Shown in pieces: positions 1 through 10,442 of a DNA stretch of 64,000 nucleotides. How positions within the stretch are numbered: the first letter of the stretch is position 1; each line of letters starts with the position of its first letter. Source of the stretch: Methanolobus psychrotolerans (GTDB lineage Archaea; Halobacteriota; Methanosarcinia; Methanosarcinales; Methanosarcinaceae); NCBI RefSeq assembly GCF_002243045.1, contig NZ_MBKP01000019.1, positions 59,054 through 123,053 of the forward strand, in the 5' to 3' direction. The notes beneath the pieces were generated by a model. That model was not told the origin of the DNA. It saw only the letters and a list, made by a program, of their open reading frames with translations, and made no database searches. Made by a program: the position numbers and the translations under genes.

Positions 1-289
1 AACCTGCATTTACAAATATATGAGGAATTCCTGTCAGTGAAAGAGCCGCACGCGTAATAAGGGCAGGTGTAGGCGTATCATACGGAGGCGTCATTGGCAG
101 GATAGGAATATCAATGATAGTGCCCGTTTCAAGGACTTCAGCATCGCCCGCCGGCGTGTAGTCGGTTAGTTTTGCAGTCTTGCCTGCCGCAGACAGACCT
201 TCTATATAGGCCGTCTCTGTGTTTCCAAGAACGCATACGAACAATGGTTTTTCAGGTAACCGGACTTTTTCAGGTGCTATTGTATCCAT
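1..289 (-). CDS. UPF0284 / archaeal CobT-like nicotinate-nucleotide-dimethylbenzimidazole phosphoribosyltransferase (partial, runs off left edge)
   Basis: Minus-strand translation [83 protein letters not shown]...; not in ORF track because it is truncated. Confidence 0.8.
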   Translation of the reverse strand, partial: MDTIAPEKVRLPEKPLFVCVLGNTETAYIEGLSAAGKTAKLTDYTPAGDAEVLETGTIIDIPILPMTPPYDTPTPALITRAALSLTGIPHIFVNAG

Positions 290-343
290 ACCAATCGCCT
301 AGATGTATTTTAGAAGGTGTATATGACTTTTTCCAGAGAAACT

Positions 344-1780
344 TCAGTAAGTCCTGGCAACATATACCTGCGTGTTTGCATCCAAGCCGCATACAGGACA
401 TTTGCCGGAACATCCTTCTGCCTGATCAGTGGGTATGCCAAGTATACCCGCGCCGATCTCATCCTCAAGCTTCAGGCCGCATTCCTTATTACCGCACCAG
501 AAGATCTTTGCGATCCCCTGATTGAGTTTCTCTTTCATTACATCAAATTCCTCACATTCAAAGATGCGTTCCTGGACGCGTGCCTTTGCCTTATCATATA
601 GATCCTCATGGATCTTATAGAGCAAAGAAAGGACTTCATCTTTAATAGTATCCAGAGACACCTGCTGTTTCTCACCCGTGTCACGACGGGCAAGCATAGC
701 GGCATTATTTTTAAGATCCCTCGGACCAAGTTCCAGTCTTACAGGAACGCCGCGCATTTCCCATTTATAGTATTTGGCACCCGGACGGATGTCGCTTGCA
801 TCCATCTTTACACGCAGCCCTGCTTCTTCAAGAGTGACCTTTAAATTTTCGCAAGCTTCAAGAACATCCTGAGATTCCTTGAATATAATAGGAATTATCA
901 CGACTTGCACAGGAGCAATTGCCGGAGGAAGAACCAGACCTTTATCATCACCATGTATGGATATCATGGCAGCAATGGAACGTTCGGATATGCCATAACA
1001 TGTCTGGTAAGCATAAACCTGCTCCCCATCCGTATTTTCATAAGTTATATCGAATGTTTTTGCAAAATTATCGCCAAGGTGATGAGCCGTACCTACCTGT
1101 AAAGTCTTGCCATCGGGCATCAAGGCATCAGTGGCTATTGTATAATCAGCACCTGGGAACTTGTCCCAGTCCGGCCTCCTGGATGCAAGAACAGGAACAG
1201 CAAGCTGACGGTAGAACTCAGTATAGATCCTTATAGCCTCATCAACCTGTGATGCCGCATCTTCCCATGTAGCATGGACCGTATGAGCTTCCTTAAAGGA
1301 AGTTATCTCACGCAACCTGATCAACGGACGCGTGTGTTTAGTTTCATATCTGAATGTGTTGACTATCTGGTAGAGTTTTAGAGGCATATCTGCATGAGAC
1401 CTGATCCACAACTTGTACATCGGATAGATAGCAGTCTCGCTTGTAGGCCTCAGTGCCAGTTTAACATCCAGCGGAGTAGTACCGCCATGGGTTACCCAGT
1501 AGACTTCGTCCTCAAAGCCTTTGATATGTTCGGCTTCTTTCATGAACTCATTTTCAGGAATAAGAAGTGGAAACAGTGTTTCCTGATGATCCTTGTCAAG
1601 CAGCTTGCGAATAATATTGTAAACATTCCTTCTGATGCTAAAACCAAAAGGAAACCATACATATAATCCTTTGACAGGATAACGTACATCCATGATCTCA
1701 CCTTTCATAAGAAGATCATTATACCATTCACTGAAATTATCTTTAGAAGGAAGTGCAGCCTCTTTTTCTTGCTCTGCCAT
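344..1780 (-). CDS. proS: Prolyl-tRNA synthetase, archaeal type
   Basis: 478 aa; class II motifs, e.g. [39 protein letters not shown]. Confidence 0.97.
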   Translation of the reverse strand: MAEQEKEAALPSKDNFSEWYNDLLMKGEIMDVRYPVKGLYVWFPFGFSIRRNVYNIIRKLLDKDHQETLFPLLIPENEFMKEAEHIKGFEDEVYWVTHGGTTPLDVKLALRPTSETAIYPMYKLWIRSHADMPLKLYQIVNTFRYETKHTRPLIRLREITSFKEAHTVHATWEDAASQVDEAIRIYTEFYRQLAVPVLASRRPDWDKFPGADYTIATDALMPDGKTLQVGTAHHLGDNFAKTFDITYENTDGEQVYAYQTCYGISERSIAAMISIHGDDKGLVLPPAIAPVQVVIIPIIFKESQDVLEACENLKVTLEEAGLRVKMDASDIRPGAKYYKWEMRGVPVRLELGPRDLKNNAAMLARRDTGEKQQVSLDTIKDEVLSLLYKIHEDLYDKAKARVQERIFECEEFDVMKEKLNQGIAKIFWCGNKECGLKLEDEIGAGILGIPTDQAEGCSGKCPVCGLDANTQVYVARTY

Positions 1781-1919
1781 TTATTCACCTGTTTATACTT
1801 GATTTTGGCTACATTAATAAGTACATTGCTTATAGCCATTTCCTTTCATAGCCCAAACAGTAGGCCAAAGTCGACAGAGTAAAACAAATAAAGAATAAAA
1901 ATGTAAAATGGATATGCAT

Positions 1920-2648
1920 TTAAGGCCGATTAATGTCCTTTTTAAAACAAAGGAACCAGTCAATACATCTCAGGCCCTCATCTGACGTATCAGTTCTTTC
2001 CTTGGCTCCGATCCACGTAACAGGACATGGCAAAATTACATCATCTCCCGGAAGCCACCCCTCAGGAGTTGATACTTGTTCACTATCAGACTTTTGTATC
2101 GCAACTAATAGACGCTTTACCTCATCCATGCTTCTGCCATTGGAAAAAGGATAGTAGAGAATAGCCCTTATTTTACCCATTGGATCAATTATGAAAACAG
2201 CCCGGATAGTTTCTGTTGTAAATTCCTGTATTTGTACAACTCCTCCGGACTTTTCAAACCTCTCAAGGATAGATTCGGGCGTATAATGGGCATTCGGATG
2301 GATCATGCCGTACTTACGTGCAACCCCCATACTCAGGTCCTCTATGACCGGGAACATCACATCTATATTCTTAAAGCCCTTGTAATCGATCCTATCCCGG
2401 ATAGTTTCCAGCCATGCGATGTGGGAGTAGATACTGTCAACAGAAAGACCTATTAGTTCAGTATTGAGCTGTTTCAACTCTTCCTGCATAGTAGCACATT
2501 TTATGAATTCCGTAGTGCAGACCGGAGTAAAGTCAGAAGGATGGCTGAAAAAGATAACCCATTTTCCTTTGTAATCTTCCGGGAAATTTACCAGTCCCAG
2601 AGTAGTCCTGGCTTTAAAAGAAGGCGCATCATCGCCGATCAATGGCAA
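1920..2648 (-). CDS. Peroxiredoxin (AhpC/TSA, Prx6-like)
   Basis: MPLIGDDAPSFKARTTLG...VIFFSHPSDFTPVCTTEF peroxidatic motif. Confidence 0.95.
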   Translation of the reverse strand: MPLIGDDAPSFKARTTLGLVNFPEDYKGKWVIFFSHPSDFTPVCTTEFIKCATMQEELKQLNTELIGLSVDSIYSHIAWLETIRDRIDYKGFKNIDVMFPVIEDLSMGVARKYGMIHPNAHYTPESILERFEKSGGVVQIQEFTTETIRAVFIIDPMGKIRAILYYPFSNGRSMDEVKRLLVAIQKSDSEQVSTPEGWLPGDDVILPCPVTWIGAKERTDTSDEGLRCIDWFLCFKKDINRP

Positions 2649-2774
2649 GCTTGCCCCTTTACATGATTCGTCGTCCAGATAACTTCCCCCATGTATAATT
2701 TAGTTAGGATAGTATCTATTCAGCAAATAAATACTTAAGGGTTCTCAGATAAAATAGAAAAGAGAATACAAAAA

Positions 2775-3413
2775 TTATTCCTTTAGTATGTGTTCGGAGT
2801 CACATGCATCAAGCTCCACCTCCGAAGAGTTCACATCAAAGACGATCATTCCTGTCTTTAGATGTTCAGCTTCATCAGGAGCAAGCACATATGATTTTGC
2901 CTTTTCAGAAATAATAGCACTGTTACCAAAAGGATCCTCTATTATAACGGTAAGAACCTTTTTACCATCAATAGCCTCTTCCAGAGCTTTCTGGACCTCA
3001 AGCCCACGGGAATGCTTTTCCTCATCCCCTTCTGACCATTTAGTAGCAGTGACAACTACGCTGTATATCCTGTCAAGTACACCTTCAATATTGGTAATAT
3101 AAGAATCAGAGATAGAACCAGGCTCAACGTCAATTCCAAGTTCGGGTATCCTGATAGTACCTGAGGTGGAGCGCACAACCCTACTATTGAGATCTTCAAG
3201 ACATTCTACTTTCAGCTCGTACCGCATTGGCTCTTTCTGCGCGAGAATAATAGTGTCAGTAAACCGGAAACTGCATTTGCACATTGCAGTTATGTACATT
3301 ACTTCGCCAAAAAAAGGAATCTCATCACCCTGCCAGTTGATTATCAAATCATCGTGGCAAAGAGGACAGGAAGTCCTTGTTTGAAAACTCTGACAGGAAT
3401 CCCGATCTATCAA
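2775..3413 (-). CDS. ZPR1-type zinc finger protein
   Basis: CPLCHDDLIINWQGDEIPFFGEVMYITAMCKCSFR resembles the ZPR1 zinc finger; overlaps downstream sepF-like gene by 4 nt. Confidence 0.85.
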   Translation of the reverse strand: MIDRDSCQSFQTRTSCPLCHDDLIINWQGDEIPFFGEVMYITAMCKCSFRFTDTIILAQKEPMRYELKVECLEDLNSRVVRSTSGTIRIPELGIDVEPGSISDSYITNIEGVLDRIYSVVVTATKWSEGDEEKHSRGLEVQKALEEAIDGKKVLTVIIEDPFGNSAIISEKAKSYVLAPDEAEHLKTGMIVFDVNSSEVELDACDSEHILKE

Positions 3414-3790
3414 TATCTTCCACCAATGATCTTTGATCTGTCTATCTTAATACCTGTAGGTGTTACAAGAACTTGATCGTCCTTGATGCCGGCAATATCG
3501 CCATGAACATCCAGTACTACTTCCTTGAGGTCTTTTAAAGCACGATCAAGCAACAATTTGTCCACTTTGATGTGGGATATATCGATCATTACGATATTAC
3601 CATCATATATCTCTTTTTTGAGTGAGGTAAGCTCATTAAGGTTTGTTAGTTCTGCAACCCTGATGTAGGTCTGTGCAGGCTCATCATCCATTACCTCTTC
3701 GTACTTGGTAAGGTCAAGTTCCGTATATTCATCCTCAGTGGTTGAGCTTTTACTGCTTCCACCGAATAATTTGTTCATGATATTTGCCAT
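3410..3790 (-). CDS. sepF: Archaeal SepF-like cell division protein
   Basis: 126 aa; N-terminal MANIMNKLFGG, then TYIRVAELTNLNELTSLKKEIYDGNIVMIDISHIK...DIAGIKDDQVLVTPTGIKI. Confidence 0.85.
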   Translation of the reverse strand: MANIMNKLFGGSSKSSTTEDEYTELDLTKYEEVMDDEPAQTYIRVAELTNLNELTSLKKEIYDGNIVMIDISHIKVDKLLLDRALKDLKEVVLDVHGDIAGIKDDQVLVTPTGIKIDRSKIIGGRY

Positions 3791-3924
3791 AATTCACCCT
3801 CATGTATTCAAAAACATTGTTATATTGATATCGCTACTACTTAAAATGTTACTGGAATGTTAGTATTAGGTGTCATGTGTTGCTGACATTTATATACAAA
3901 CTCATTCTATTTTAATGATTTCTT

Positions 3925-4407
3925 TCATATGTCAAGATTCCAGAGCTTGTCCCCTACGTAATGAACAGATTTTACTGCTTTACCCTTATTTCCTGCCATA
4001 TCTGTCCCCGGCATCATAGCCGTCCCAATGGCAAGGGGTTTTTTGTGAGCCTCTTCGATAATTATAACAGGATCATTCTCCTTGATATCGGGATCTGCGC
4101 TGACAATTCCCGGAGACATGACATCAGCACCGTTGATAACAAAGCGCACTGCTCCGGAGTCAATTACTACTACATTCTTCCTGAGCCCCAGCTTCAATGC
4201 TCCCCTTACAGTCGGGAAATAGGTACCGTTTACCTGAAACAGAAGCGGTTCACCATCTACTAATATAAGGGAAAGTTCATCTACGTTTGCTGTTTCAAAC
4301 TTGCTGTTTTCAAGCTGTTTTACCTCTTCGCCAAAAATGGAATTGATATCGCTTAAAAGTTGATTCTTTGCAGATTTCCTTAACTGGACCCTGGATTTTA
4401 TTTTCAA
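3925..4407 (-). CDS. PUA-domain RNA-binding protein (MCT1/Tma20-like)
   Basis: 160 aa; KNVVVIDSGAVRFVINGADVMSPGIVSADPDIKENDPVIIIEEAHKKPLAIG PUA signature. Confidence 0.85.
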   Translation of the reverse strand: MKIKSRVQLRKSAKNQLLSDINSIFGEEVKQLENSKFETANVDELSLILVDGEPLLFQVNGTYFPTVRGALKLGLRKNVVVIDSGAVRFVINGADVMSPGIVSADPDIKENDPVIIIEEAHKKPLAIGTAMMPGTDMAGNKGKAVKSVHYVGDKLWNLDI

Positions 4408-4508
4408 CTAACCACCTGTCAGGCAATAAATATTAATTTGGATAAAATAAGGGATGGATGCTCTTAAAGTTTATGAGGGCAGGACCCACACAAAGCATCC
4501 ATAGAAGT

Positions 4509-7100
4509 TCACCTTACAATAACAATGGGAACCCCGCTGATATCCAGAACATCAACTGACCTTCCTGCCGAAACCACTTCCTTCTCGACCTCAACACATT
4601 CAGGGTCAAGCTCAAGCATATCCCCGTTAACCATTACAGTGATCTTTCCTTTTGCAATTTCATCAGCAATCTTTTTGGGATTCTCTTCAATCAGTGCATT
4701 GATTATGTCCTTTGCCTGTCCCCTGAATTTCGGACCGATGATGCCCATGTTGGGCTTGACATTTACCGGAACATGCTCAAAATCAGGTTCACCTGCAATG
4801 ACCTCCACAGGAGAGTTTGTAGCACCAAGTACATCGGTGATGTCTGCAAGGCTGCCATATATCTCTATTTTTGCAAGAGGGGCATTGAGTGCCATACCAT
4901 GCTCAGACTTGTATCTTCGAACGCTGCTTGCAATATCCTTTATGAACTCACCAGACTTCTCGACATCCACATCGACCATAGACTCACATGCTTTTGGCCA
5001 GGACTGGATATGTACGCTGCCACAACCTATGTGGGAGAACATTTCCTCTGCAAAGAACGGAGCAAATGGCGCAAGCAGACGGGAAAGAGCATCAATGGTT
5101 ACATACAGAGTATATTTTGCAGCCATCTTTCCGGAATCATCGTCGCTATATAGACGTGATTTTACTAGTTCGATGTAATTGTCAGCAAGGATATCCCATG
5201 TGAAACCCCTGACAGCCTTGAATGCCTCATCAAACTGATACATTTCCATAGATTCCGTAACTGATCCGATAAGCCGGTAAAGATTACTGAGAAGCCACTT
5301 GTCTACGATCTTCAGTTCTGAGATATCCACTTCGCAGTGCTCGTAATCTTCAAGATGAGACATGGCAAACCTGTAGATACTCCACATCTTTGCAAAGAAC
5401 CTTGATGCAGAAACCACATCTTTCCAGCGGAACATGACATCAGATCCTGGTGAGCCACCGATAGCGGCCCATTGCCTGAAAGAATCCGCACTGTAGTCCT
5501 TAATCACTTCTTCGGGAGCTATGACGTTACCAAGTGATTTGCTCATCTTATGACCATCTTCACCAAGCACCATACCGTTGATCAGGATAGAATCCCATGG
5601 TCTTTTGCCTGCAATAGCCATAGAGCGTAATATAGAGTAGAATGCCCATGTTCTGATAATATCATGGCCCTGTGGACGAAGTTGTGCAGGAAGTCTCATC
5701 TCATGATCAGTAAGCCAGCCTGTGACATGAAGCACTGTGATGGACGAATCCATCCAGGTGTCCAGGACGTCCTCTTCAGGCTCGAACTCTGTGCTGCCAC
5801 ATTTGCATGCTTCAGGTGGTTGCTGTTGTGTCGGGTCAATAGGCATCCATTCTTCCTTTGCGACCATTACCTCGCCACAGTGTTTACAGTACCATACAGG
5901 AATTGGTGTTGCAAAGAGTCTCTGGCGGGAAATACACCAGTCCCATTCCATCGTGTTCGTCCAGTTGTCAAGCCTGACCTTCATGTACTCGGGCAGCCAT
6001 TTAATCTCATTTGCTGCCTTTGAAACCTCATCTGTGTCGATCTTGATAAACCACTGGCGCTCGGAAAGGATCTCAATAGGAGTGTCACATCTCCAGCACA
6101 TACCGACATTCTGTTCAAGAGGTTTCTGTTCAAACAGATAACCTTCTGCTTCAAGATCCTCGATAATGGCTTTCTTACATTCAGGAATGCTCATTCCGTG
6201 GTACTTGCCGGCAATCTCGGTCATATGACCGTTCTTGTCAATTGCCTTACGCAGCGGGAGACTGTGCTCCATCCACCACCTGACATCCTGCTTGTCACCG
6301 AAGGTACATATCATGACCACGCCGGTACCGAATGCAGGATCTACATCCTTGTCACCTATGACCTTTACCTCGTGACCGAAAAGTGGAACCATGACCATTG
6401 AACCGAGATACTCCTTATAACGCTCATCCTCGGGGTTGATAGCAACCGCAACACAGGCTGCAAGTAATTCCGGTCTGCTTGTTGCGATCTCAAGCTTATC
6501 AAAATGCAGGTAATTGAGTTTGGTTTCCCTGGAATCATATTCAACTTCTGCAAAAGCAATTGCAGTCTCACATCTTGGACACCAGTTGACCGGATGCTCA
6601 GATTGGTAGAGACGCCCCATATCATACATCTTCCTGAAAGACCTCTGGGTCTTTGAATAGTATTCAGGCTCCATTGTCACGAATTCATTGCTCCAGTCAG
6701 TAGAGAAACCGAGGTTCAGCATTGTATTCCTCATTTTCTCAATGTTGCCAACAGTAAGCTCACGACACATGTTCCTGAACTCTTCCCTTGGAACCTCGTT
6801 CTTTGTGATACCGTGGATCTCTTCTACCTTTACTTCAGTAGGAAGGCCATGGCAATCCCAGCCCTGGGGGAACATCACATTATACCCGCACATACGCTTG
6901 TATCTTGCAACAAAATCAATGTAGCACCAGTTAAGGGAATTGCCTATATGGAAATTTCCCGTAGGATATGGTGGTGGCGTATCTATTATGAACTGGGGTC
7001 TGTTTTTGTCTTTCCAGTCAAAATGATACATGGACATATTCCATGAATCACGCCATTTAGGTTCTATAATGTGTGGGTCATATTCTTTTGGGACGGTCAT
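4509..7100 (-). CDS. valS: Valyl-tRNA synthetase
   Basis: 863 aa; [17 protein letters not shown] (HIGH-like) and [10 protein letters not shown] (KMSKS). Confidence 0.97.
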   Translation of the reverse strand: MTVPKEYDPHIIEPKWRDSWNMSMYHFDWKDKNRPQFIIDTPPPYPTGNFHIGNSLNWCYIDFVARYKRMCGYNVMFPQGWDCHGLPTEVKVEEIHGITKNEVPREEFRNMCRELTVGNIEKMRNTMLNLGFSTDWSNEFVTMEPEYYSKTQRSFRKMYDMGRLYQSEHPVNWCPRCETAIAFAEVEYDSRETKLNYLHFDKLEIATSRPELLAACVAVAINPEDERYKEYLGSMVMVPLFGHEVKVIGDKDVDPAFGTGVVMICTFGDKQDVRWWMEHSLPLRKAIDKNGHMTEIAGKYHGMSIPECKKAIIEDLEAEGYLFEQKPLEQNVGMCWRCDTPIEILSERQWFIKIDTDEVSKAANEIKWLPEYMKVRLDNWTNTMEWDWCISRQRLFATPIPVWYCKHCGEVMVAKEEWMPIDPTQQQPPEACKCGSTEFEPEEDVLDTWMDSSITVLHVTGWLTDHEMRLPAQLRPQGHDIIRTWAFYSILRSMAIAGKRPWDSILINGMVLGEDGHKMSKSLGNVIAPEEVIKDYSADSFRQWAAIGGSPGSDVMFRWKDVVSASRFFAKMWSIYRFAMSHLEDYEHCEVDISELKIVDKWLLSNLYRLIGSVTESMEMYQFDEAFKAVRGFTWDILADNYIELVKSRLYSDDDSGKMAAKYTLYVTIDALSRLLAPFAPFFAEEMFSHIGCGSVHIQSWPKACESMVDVDVEKSGEFIKDIASSVRRYKSEHGMALNAPLAKIEIYGSLADITDVLGATNSPVEVIAGEPDFEHVPVNVKPNMGIIGPKFRGQAKDIINALIEENPKKIADEIAKGKITVMVNGDMLELDPECVEVEKEVVSAGRSVDVLDISGVPIVIVR

Positions 7101-7199
7101 TGTGACACTCCGATAAACGTAATCTTGTAATTGAATGTAGTGATTGTGTTTTTATCCTAAGTGGTGTATCATTATTTAAATTATCTGGTTAGAGCAGGG

Positions 7200-7483
7200 A
7201 TGATGAAATATGCAGACAATTCAAAAAAAATGGAACAGAACGGAAACTGAACATATTTTCAAAGGGAGGCTGCCCCTGCACAAAAGAGAATCTTGTAGAA
7301 AAACCCGACTGGACAAAAGGCAATTGGTGTACGATCGAAAGCAAATATTTCCTTGACGAATGGGTGATGATACCGTCCGGAACATATGCCATATTCTTTG
7401 ACCAGCTATGTGCAATGGGACAAGCCACTTCATGTGAGGATAATTTACTATATCAACCTTACTATTTTGTTCCAGTCAAATAA
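7200..7483 (+). pseudogene. Frameshifted ORF of about 94 codons, interrupted only at an A8 tract
   Basis: ATG at 7200 reads MMKYADNSKK then hits TGA at 7248-7250; a -1 slip (or +1 nt) at A8 (7223-7230) continues to TAA 7481-7483: ...NGTERKLNIFSKGGCPCTKENLVEKPDWTKGNWCTIESKYFLDEWVMIPSGTYAIFFDQLCAMGQATSCEDNLLYQPYYFVPVK. Confidence 0.6.
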
Positions 7484-7602
7484 ATACAGTCACAGTACTT
7501 CTATATTTTGAATAAAAGTATGGGAAACCGAAAACACTTTATACAAATCTAAATCATATTAACCCGGGGAAGGAAAAGCGATTTGTCAGATAAAGGGGTC
7601 CT

Positions 7603-7950
7603 ATGAGAAAAATAGCTGTTTTTGCTTTTAACGGAGAGGAAATGTGTTTCACCCATGCTTTGATGAATACACTTGATATGAAAAAGAAAGGTTATGATGT
7701 TAAATTGATAATCGAAGGTTCTGCAACCAAGCTTATTAAAGAGGCAGAAGGTGAAAACAGACCATTTACAAACCTTTATACAAAAGCGAAGGATGCGGGA
7801 TTGATAGACTGCGTATGCAGAGCATGTGCATCTAAAATGGAAAGCCTTGAAAGCGCAAAGAACCAGGACCTCCAATTGTGTGATGAAATGTTTGGACATC
7901 CAAGCATGTCACGATATATGGATTCAGGCTATGAGGTAATTGTATTCTGA
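7603..7950 (+). CDS. DsrE-family-like protein
   Basis: 115 aa; MRKIAVFAFNGEEMCFTHALMNTLDMKKKGYDVKLIIEGSATKLI. Confidence 0.7.
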   Translation: MRKIAVFAFNGEEMCFTHALMNTLDMKKKGYDVKLIIEGSATKLIKEAEGENRPFTNLYTKAKDAGLIDCVCRACASKMESLESAKNQDLQLCDEMFGHPSMSRYMDSGYEVIVF

Positions 7951-7979
7951 TTATATAAAGTAAAGAATGGAGAAAATAA

Positions 7980-8498
7980 ATGTTAAGCGAAAAGATGACA
8001 GGAGCCCTTAACGATCAGATCAATAAGGAAATGTACTCTGCATATCTTTATATGGACATGTCAGCACACTGCACTTATGCCGGTCTTAATGGTTTCGCCA
8101 ACTGGTTCATGGTCCAGTATCAGGAAGAAATGACCCATGCCATGAAGATATATGATTACATAAACGATCAGGGTGAAAAGATTGTCCTTAATGCAATCGA
8201 GAAACCACCCGGCAACTTTGGAACTCCATTAGAGATGTTTGAGGCAACACTGAAACACGAACAGTTCATCACAAAGTCAATACATGACATTGTAGACCTT
8301 GCAAATGGAGAAAAGGACTATGCAACCCAGATATTCCTCCAGTGGTTCGTCACAGAACAGATAGAGGAAGAAGCAAATGACAATGAACTGATCGCAAAGC
8401 TCAAACTTGTAGGCAATGACGGAAATGGCCTTTTCATGATTGACAAAGAGCTTGAATCAAGGACATTCACTGCACCTGCAAAGAAGAATGATCAATAA
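7980..8498 (+). CDS. Ferritin
   Basis: 172 aa; MLSEKMTGALNDQINKEMYSAYLYMDMSAHC...EEMTHAMKIYDYI; carboxylate-bridged four-helix pattern. Confidence 0.95.
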   Translation: MLSEKMTGALNDQINKEMYSAYLYMDMSAHCTYAGLNGFANWFMVQYQEEMTHAMKIYDYINDQGEKIVLNAIEKPPGNFGTPLEMFEATLKHEQFITKSIHDIVDLANGEKDYATQIFLQWFVTEQIEEEANDNELIAKLKLVGNDGNGLFMIDKELESRTFTAPAKKNDQ

Positions 8499-8530
8499 TC
8501 ACACGAAATAAACGATAAAAGGTGAAATAT

Positions 8531-8881
8531 ATGGAATTTGGGGAAATATTGAAAGGAAAAGAAGTCGAAGGAAAAGAGAAACATGTTCCTGAAATAGAAA
8601 TAATCAGGGGGCATGGCCAGTCAAAAGCTGACTTTGTACGGGTAGTTGTAGGAAAAGAAGTACCACACCCAAACACAGTCGAACACCACATAGAATGGGT
8701 TGAACTCTATGGTATAACAAAAGAAGGAAAAACAATTGACTTTGGAAAAATGACCTTCGAGCCAGTCCACACGGACCCTGTCGCTACATTCCATGTGAAC
8801 AATATTGATAACTTCAAGGCATTCTGCGCCCTTGAATACTGTAACATTCACGGAATCTGGCAAAACTGCATAGAAATCTGA
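8531..8881 (+). CDS. Superoxide reductase / desulfoferrodoxin (neelaredoxin type)
   Basis: EGKEKHVPEI...HPNTVEHHIEWVELY...CALEYCNIHG metal-centre motifs; ORF track start is 8522, ATG at 8531 preferred. Confidence 0.9.
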   Translation: MEFGEILKGKEVEGKEKHVPEIEIIRGHGQSKADFVRVVVGKEVPHPNTVEHHIEWVELYGITKEGKTIDFGKMTFEPVHTDPVATFHVNNIDNFKAFCALEYCNIHGIWQNCIEI

Positions 8882-9001
8882 TTATACATATCAAAAATAC
8901 ATAATTTGTGACATCAGTAGCCACATCTTTTTTATACCTGTTCACTTCACCCTTACATAGAGGCACAATGAAAGCCTGCAAAAAGTAAAGAGGTGATGGT
9001 A

Positions 9002-9100
9002 ATGTTAGCAAAGCTTATAGCTAAATTTGCATTTCTTGCTCTTGTAGTATGGATCATGGCTTATTTATTGCTGAGTTATATGGCCCCGCATATGCGTTAA
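9002..9100 (+). CDS. Small membrane protein, 32 aa
   Basis: MLAKLIAKFAFLALVVWIMAYLLLSYMAPHMR*; preceded by AAAGAGGTGATGGTA Shine-Dalgarno; below ORF-track length cutoff. Confidence 0.6.
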   Translation: MLAKLIAKFAFLALVVWIMAYLLLSYMAPHMR

Positions 9101-9119
9101 AAATTAAATGAAAAAGAGG

Positions 9120-10322
9120 TTACTGGAAATCATCGTAACCTATCTCTTCATTGCTCAGGTAGCATGCCGGATCATCTGCCCATATATTACCACGGACAGA
9201 TTCTGCACGTACACGGAAGTCTCCGTTACAGACATCGAACCACTTGCATCTGGCACATCTATCAGCATTTCCCCTGATCAGAGGCTTTCGATCTTTTAGC
9301 CCGGCCATAAGCTCGTCGCTGGTGTCCCCCCATATCTCACTGAACTTACGATCCTTTACATTTCCAAAGGAGTAATGCCTCCAGAACTGATCCGGATGAA
9401 CCGAGCCATCCCATGAAACACAACCAAAACCAATACCTGAAGAGTTACCCCTGTTCATTTTTAAGAGTTTCAGGACTTCAGCTGCTCTTTCAGGATCCTC
9501 TTTCAGGAGACGCAGATATATATATGGACCATCACAGTGATTATCAACGGTCAGAACCTCAACCGCCTTACCCTTGTTGTGAAGCTCTCGTGTTTTATCC
9601 ATCAACATATCAACAGTCTTGCGGCTTTCCTCAAGAGAGAGATCCTCATTTATCATTTTCGAACCACGTCCGGCATACACAAGATGATAGAAACAGATAC
9701 GTGGAATATTTTCCTTCTCCATCAAGTCAAATATTGCCGGAATGTCATGTACATTATGGCGGTTGATGGTAAATCTCAACCCCACTTTTATGCCTTCTTT
9801 CTGGCAGTTGTGGAGACCTTCTAATGCTCTGTCAAAAGAACCTTCGACACCACGGAATTTATCGTTGGTTTCCCGCATACCATCAAGAGAAATTCCTACA
9901 TAGGAGAGACCTATGTCCTTGAGAGTTCTTGCCATATCAGGAGTGATCATCGTTCCGTTAGTGGATATTACTGCCCTGATCCCTTTTGATGTCGCATAGC
10001 CTGCCAACTCAGGAAGGTCTTTTCTCATGAGAGGCTCACCACCTGAAAACAGAATTACAGGACATCCAAAATCAGCAAGATCATCTATGAGGGCTTTACC
10101 CTCCTCCAGAGTAAGCTCATTTATGTAATCAATATCCCTGGAATGTGCATAGCAATGAACACACCGAAGATTACAGCGCTGAGTAACATTCCAGACTACA
10201 ACCGGCTTTTTATCCTTTGAGAACTGGAGCAAATGAGAGGGAAGTTTCTTTGAGTCACGCCCATAGCGAAGCGCATCTGAGGGCTCCACAGTTCTGCAAT
10301 AAAGTTTTGAAATACCTATCAT
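9120..10322 (-). CDS. Radical SAM/SPASM protein, AhbC-like (alternative heme/siroheme-dependent pathway)
   Basis: CNLRCVHC radical SAM cluster; MIGISKLYCRTVEPSDALRYGR start; C-terminal CARCKWFDVCNGDFRVRAE; adjacent to hemD and cobA. Confidence 0.8.
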   Translation of the reverse strand: MIGISKLYCRTVEPSDALRYGRDSKKLPSHLLQFSKDKKPVVVWNVTQRCNLRCVHCYAHSRDIDYINELTLEEGKALIDDLADFGCPVILFSGGEPLMRKDLPELAGYATSKGIRAVISTNGTMITPDMARTLKDIGLSYVGISLDGMRETNDKFRGVEGSFDRALEGLHNCQKEGIKVGLRFTINRHNVHDIPAIFDLMEKENIPRICFYHLVYAGRGSKMINEDLSLEESRKTVDMLMDKTRELHNKGKAVEVLTVDNHCDGPYIYLRLLKEDPERAAEVLKLLKMNRGNSSGIGFGCVSWDGSVHPDQFWRHYSFGNVKDRKFSEIWGDTSDELMAGLKDRKPLIRGNADRCARCKWFDVCNGDFRVRAESVRGNIWADDPACYLSNEEIGYDDFQ

Positions 10323-10442
10323 GATCAGACTCCGAAATCGAAGAATAAAAGAAGATCGTTCTAATATATGCGAATTCTTATACAATCATCCTATATTATA
10401 TCTATGGTACTGAACATAAAAACAGGAAAATTCCGGAAAAGC

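Noticed and set aside
4525-5178. 217-aa plus-strand ORF
   Set aside because: Antisense to valS; Ser-rich shadow translation.
7189-7433. Two minus-strand ORFs (79 and 70 aa) over the A8 locus
   Set aside because: They are antisense to the coherent plus-strand frameshifted ORF and lack SD or motif support.
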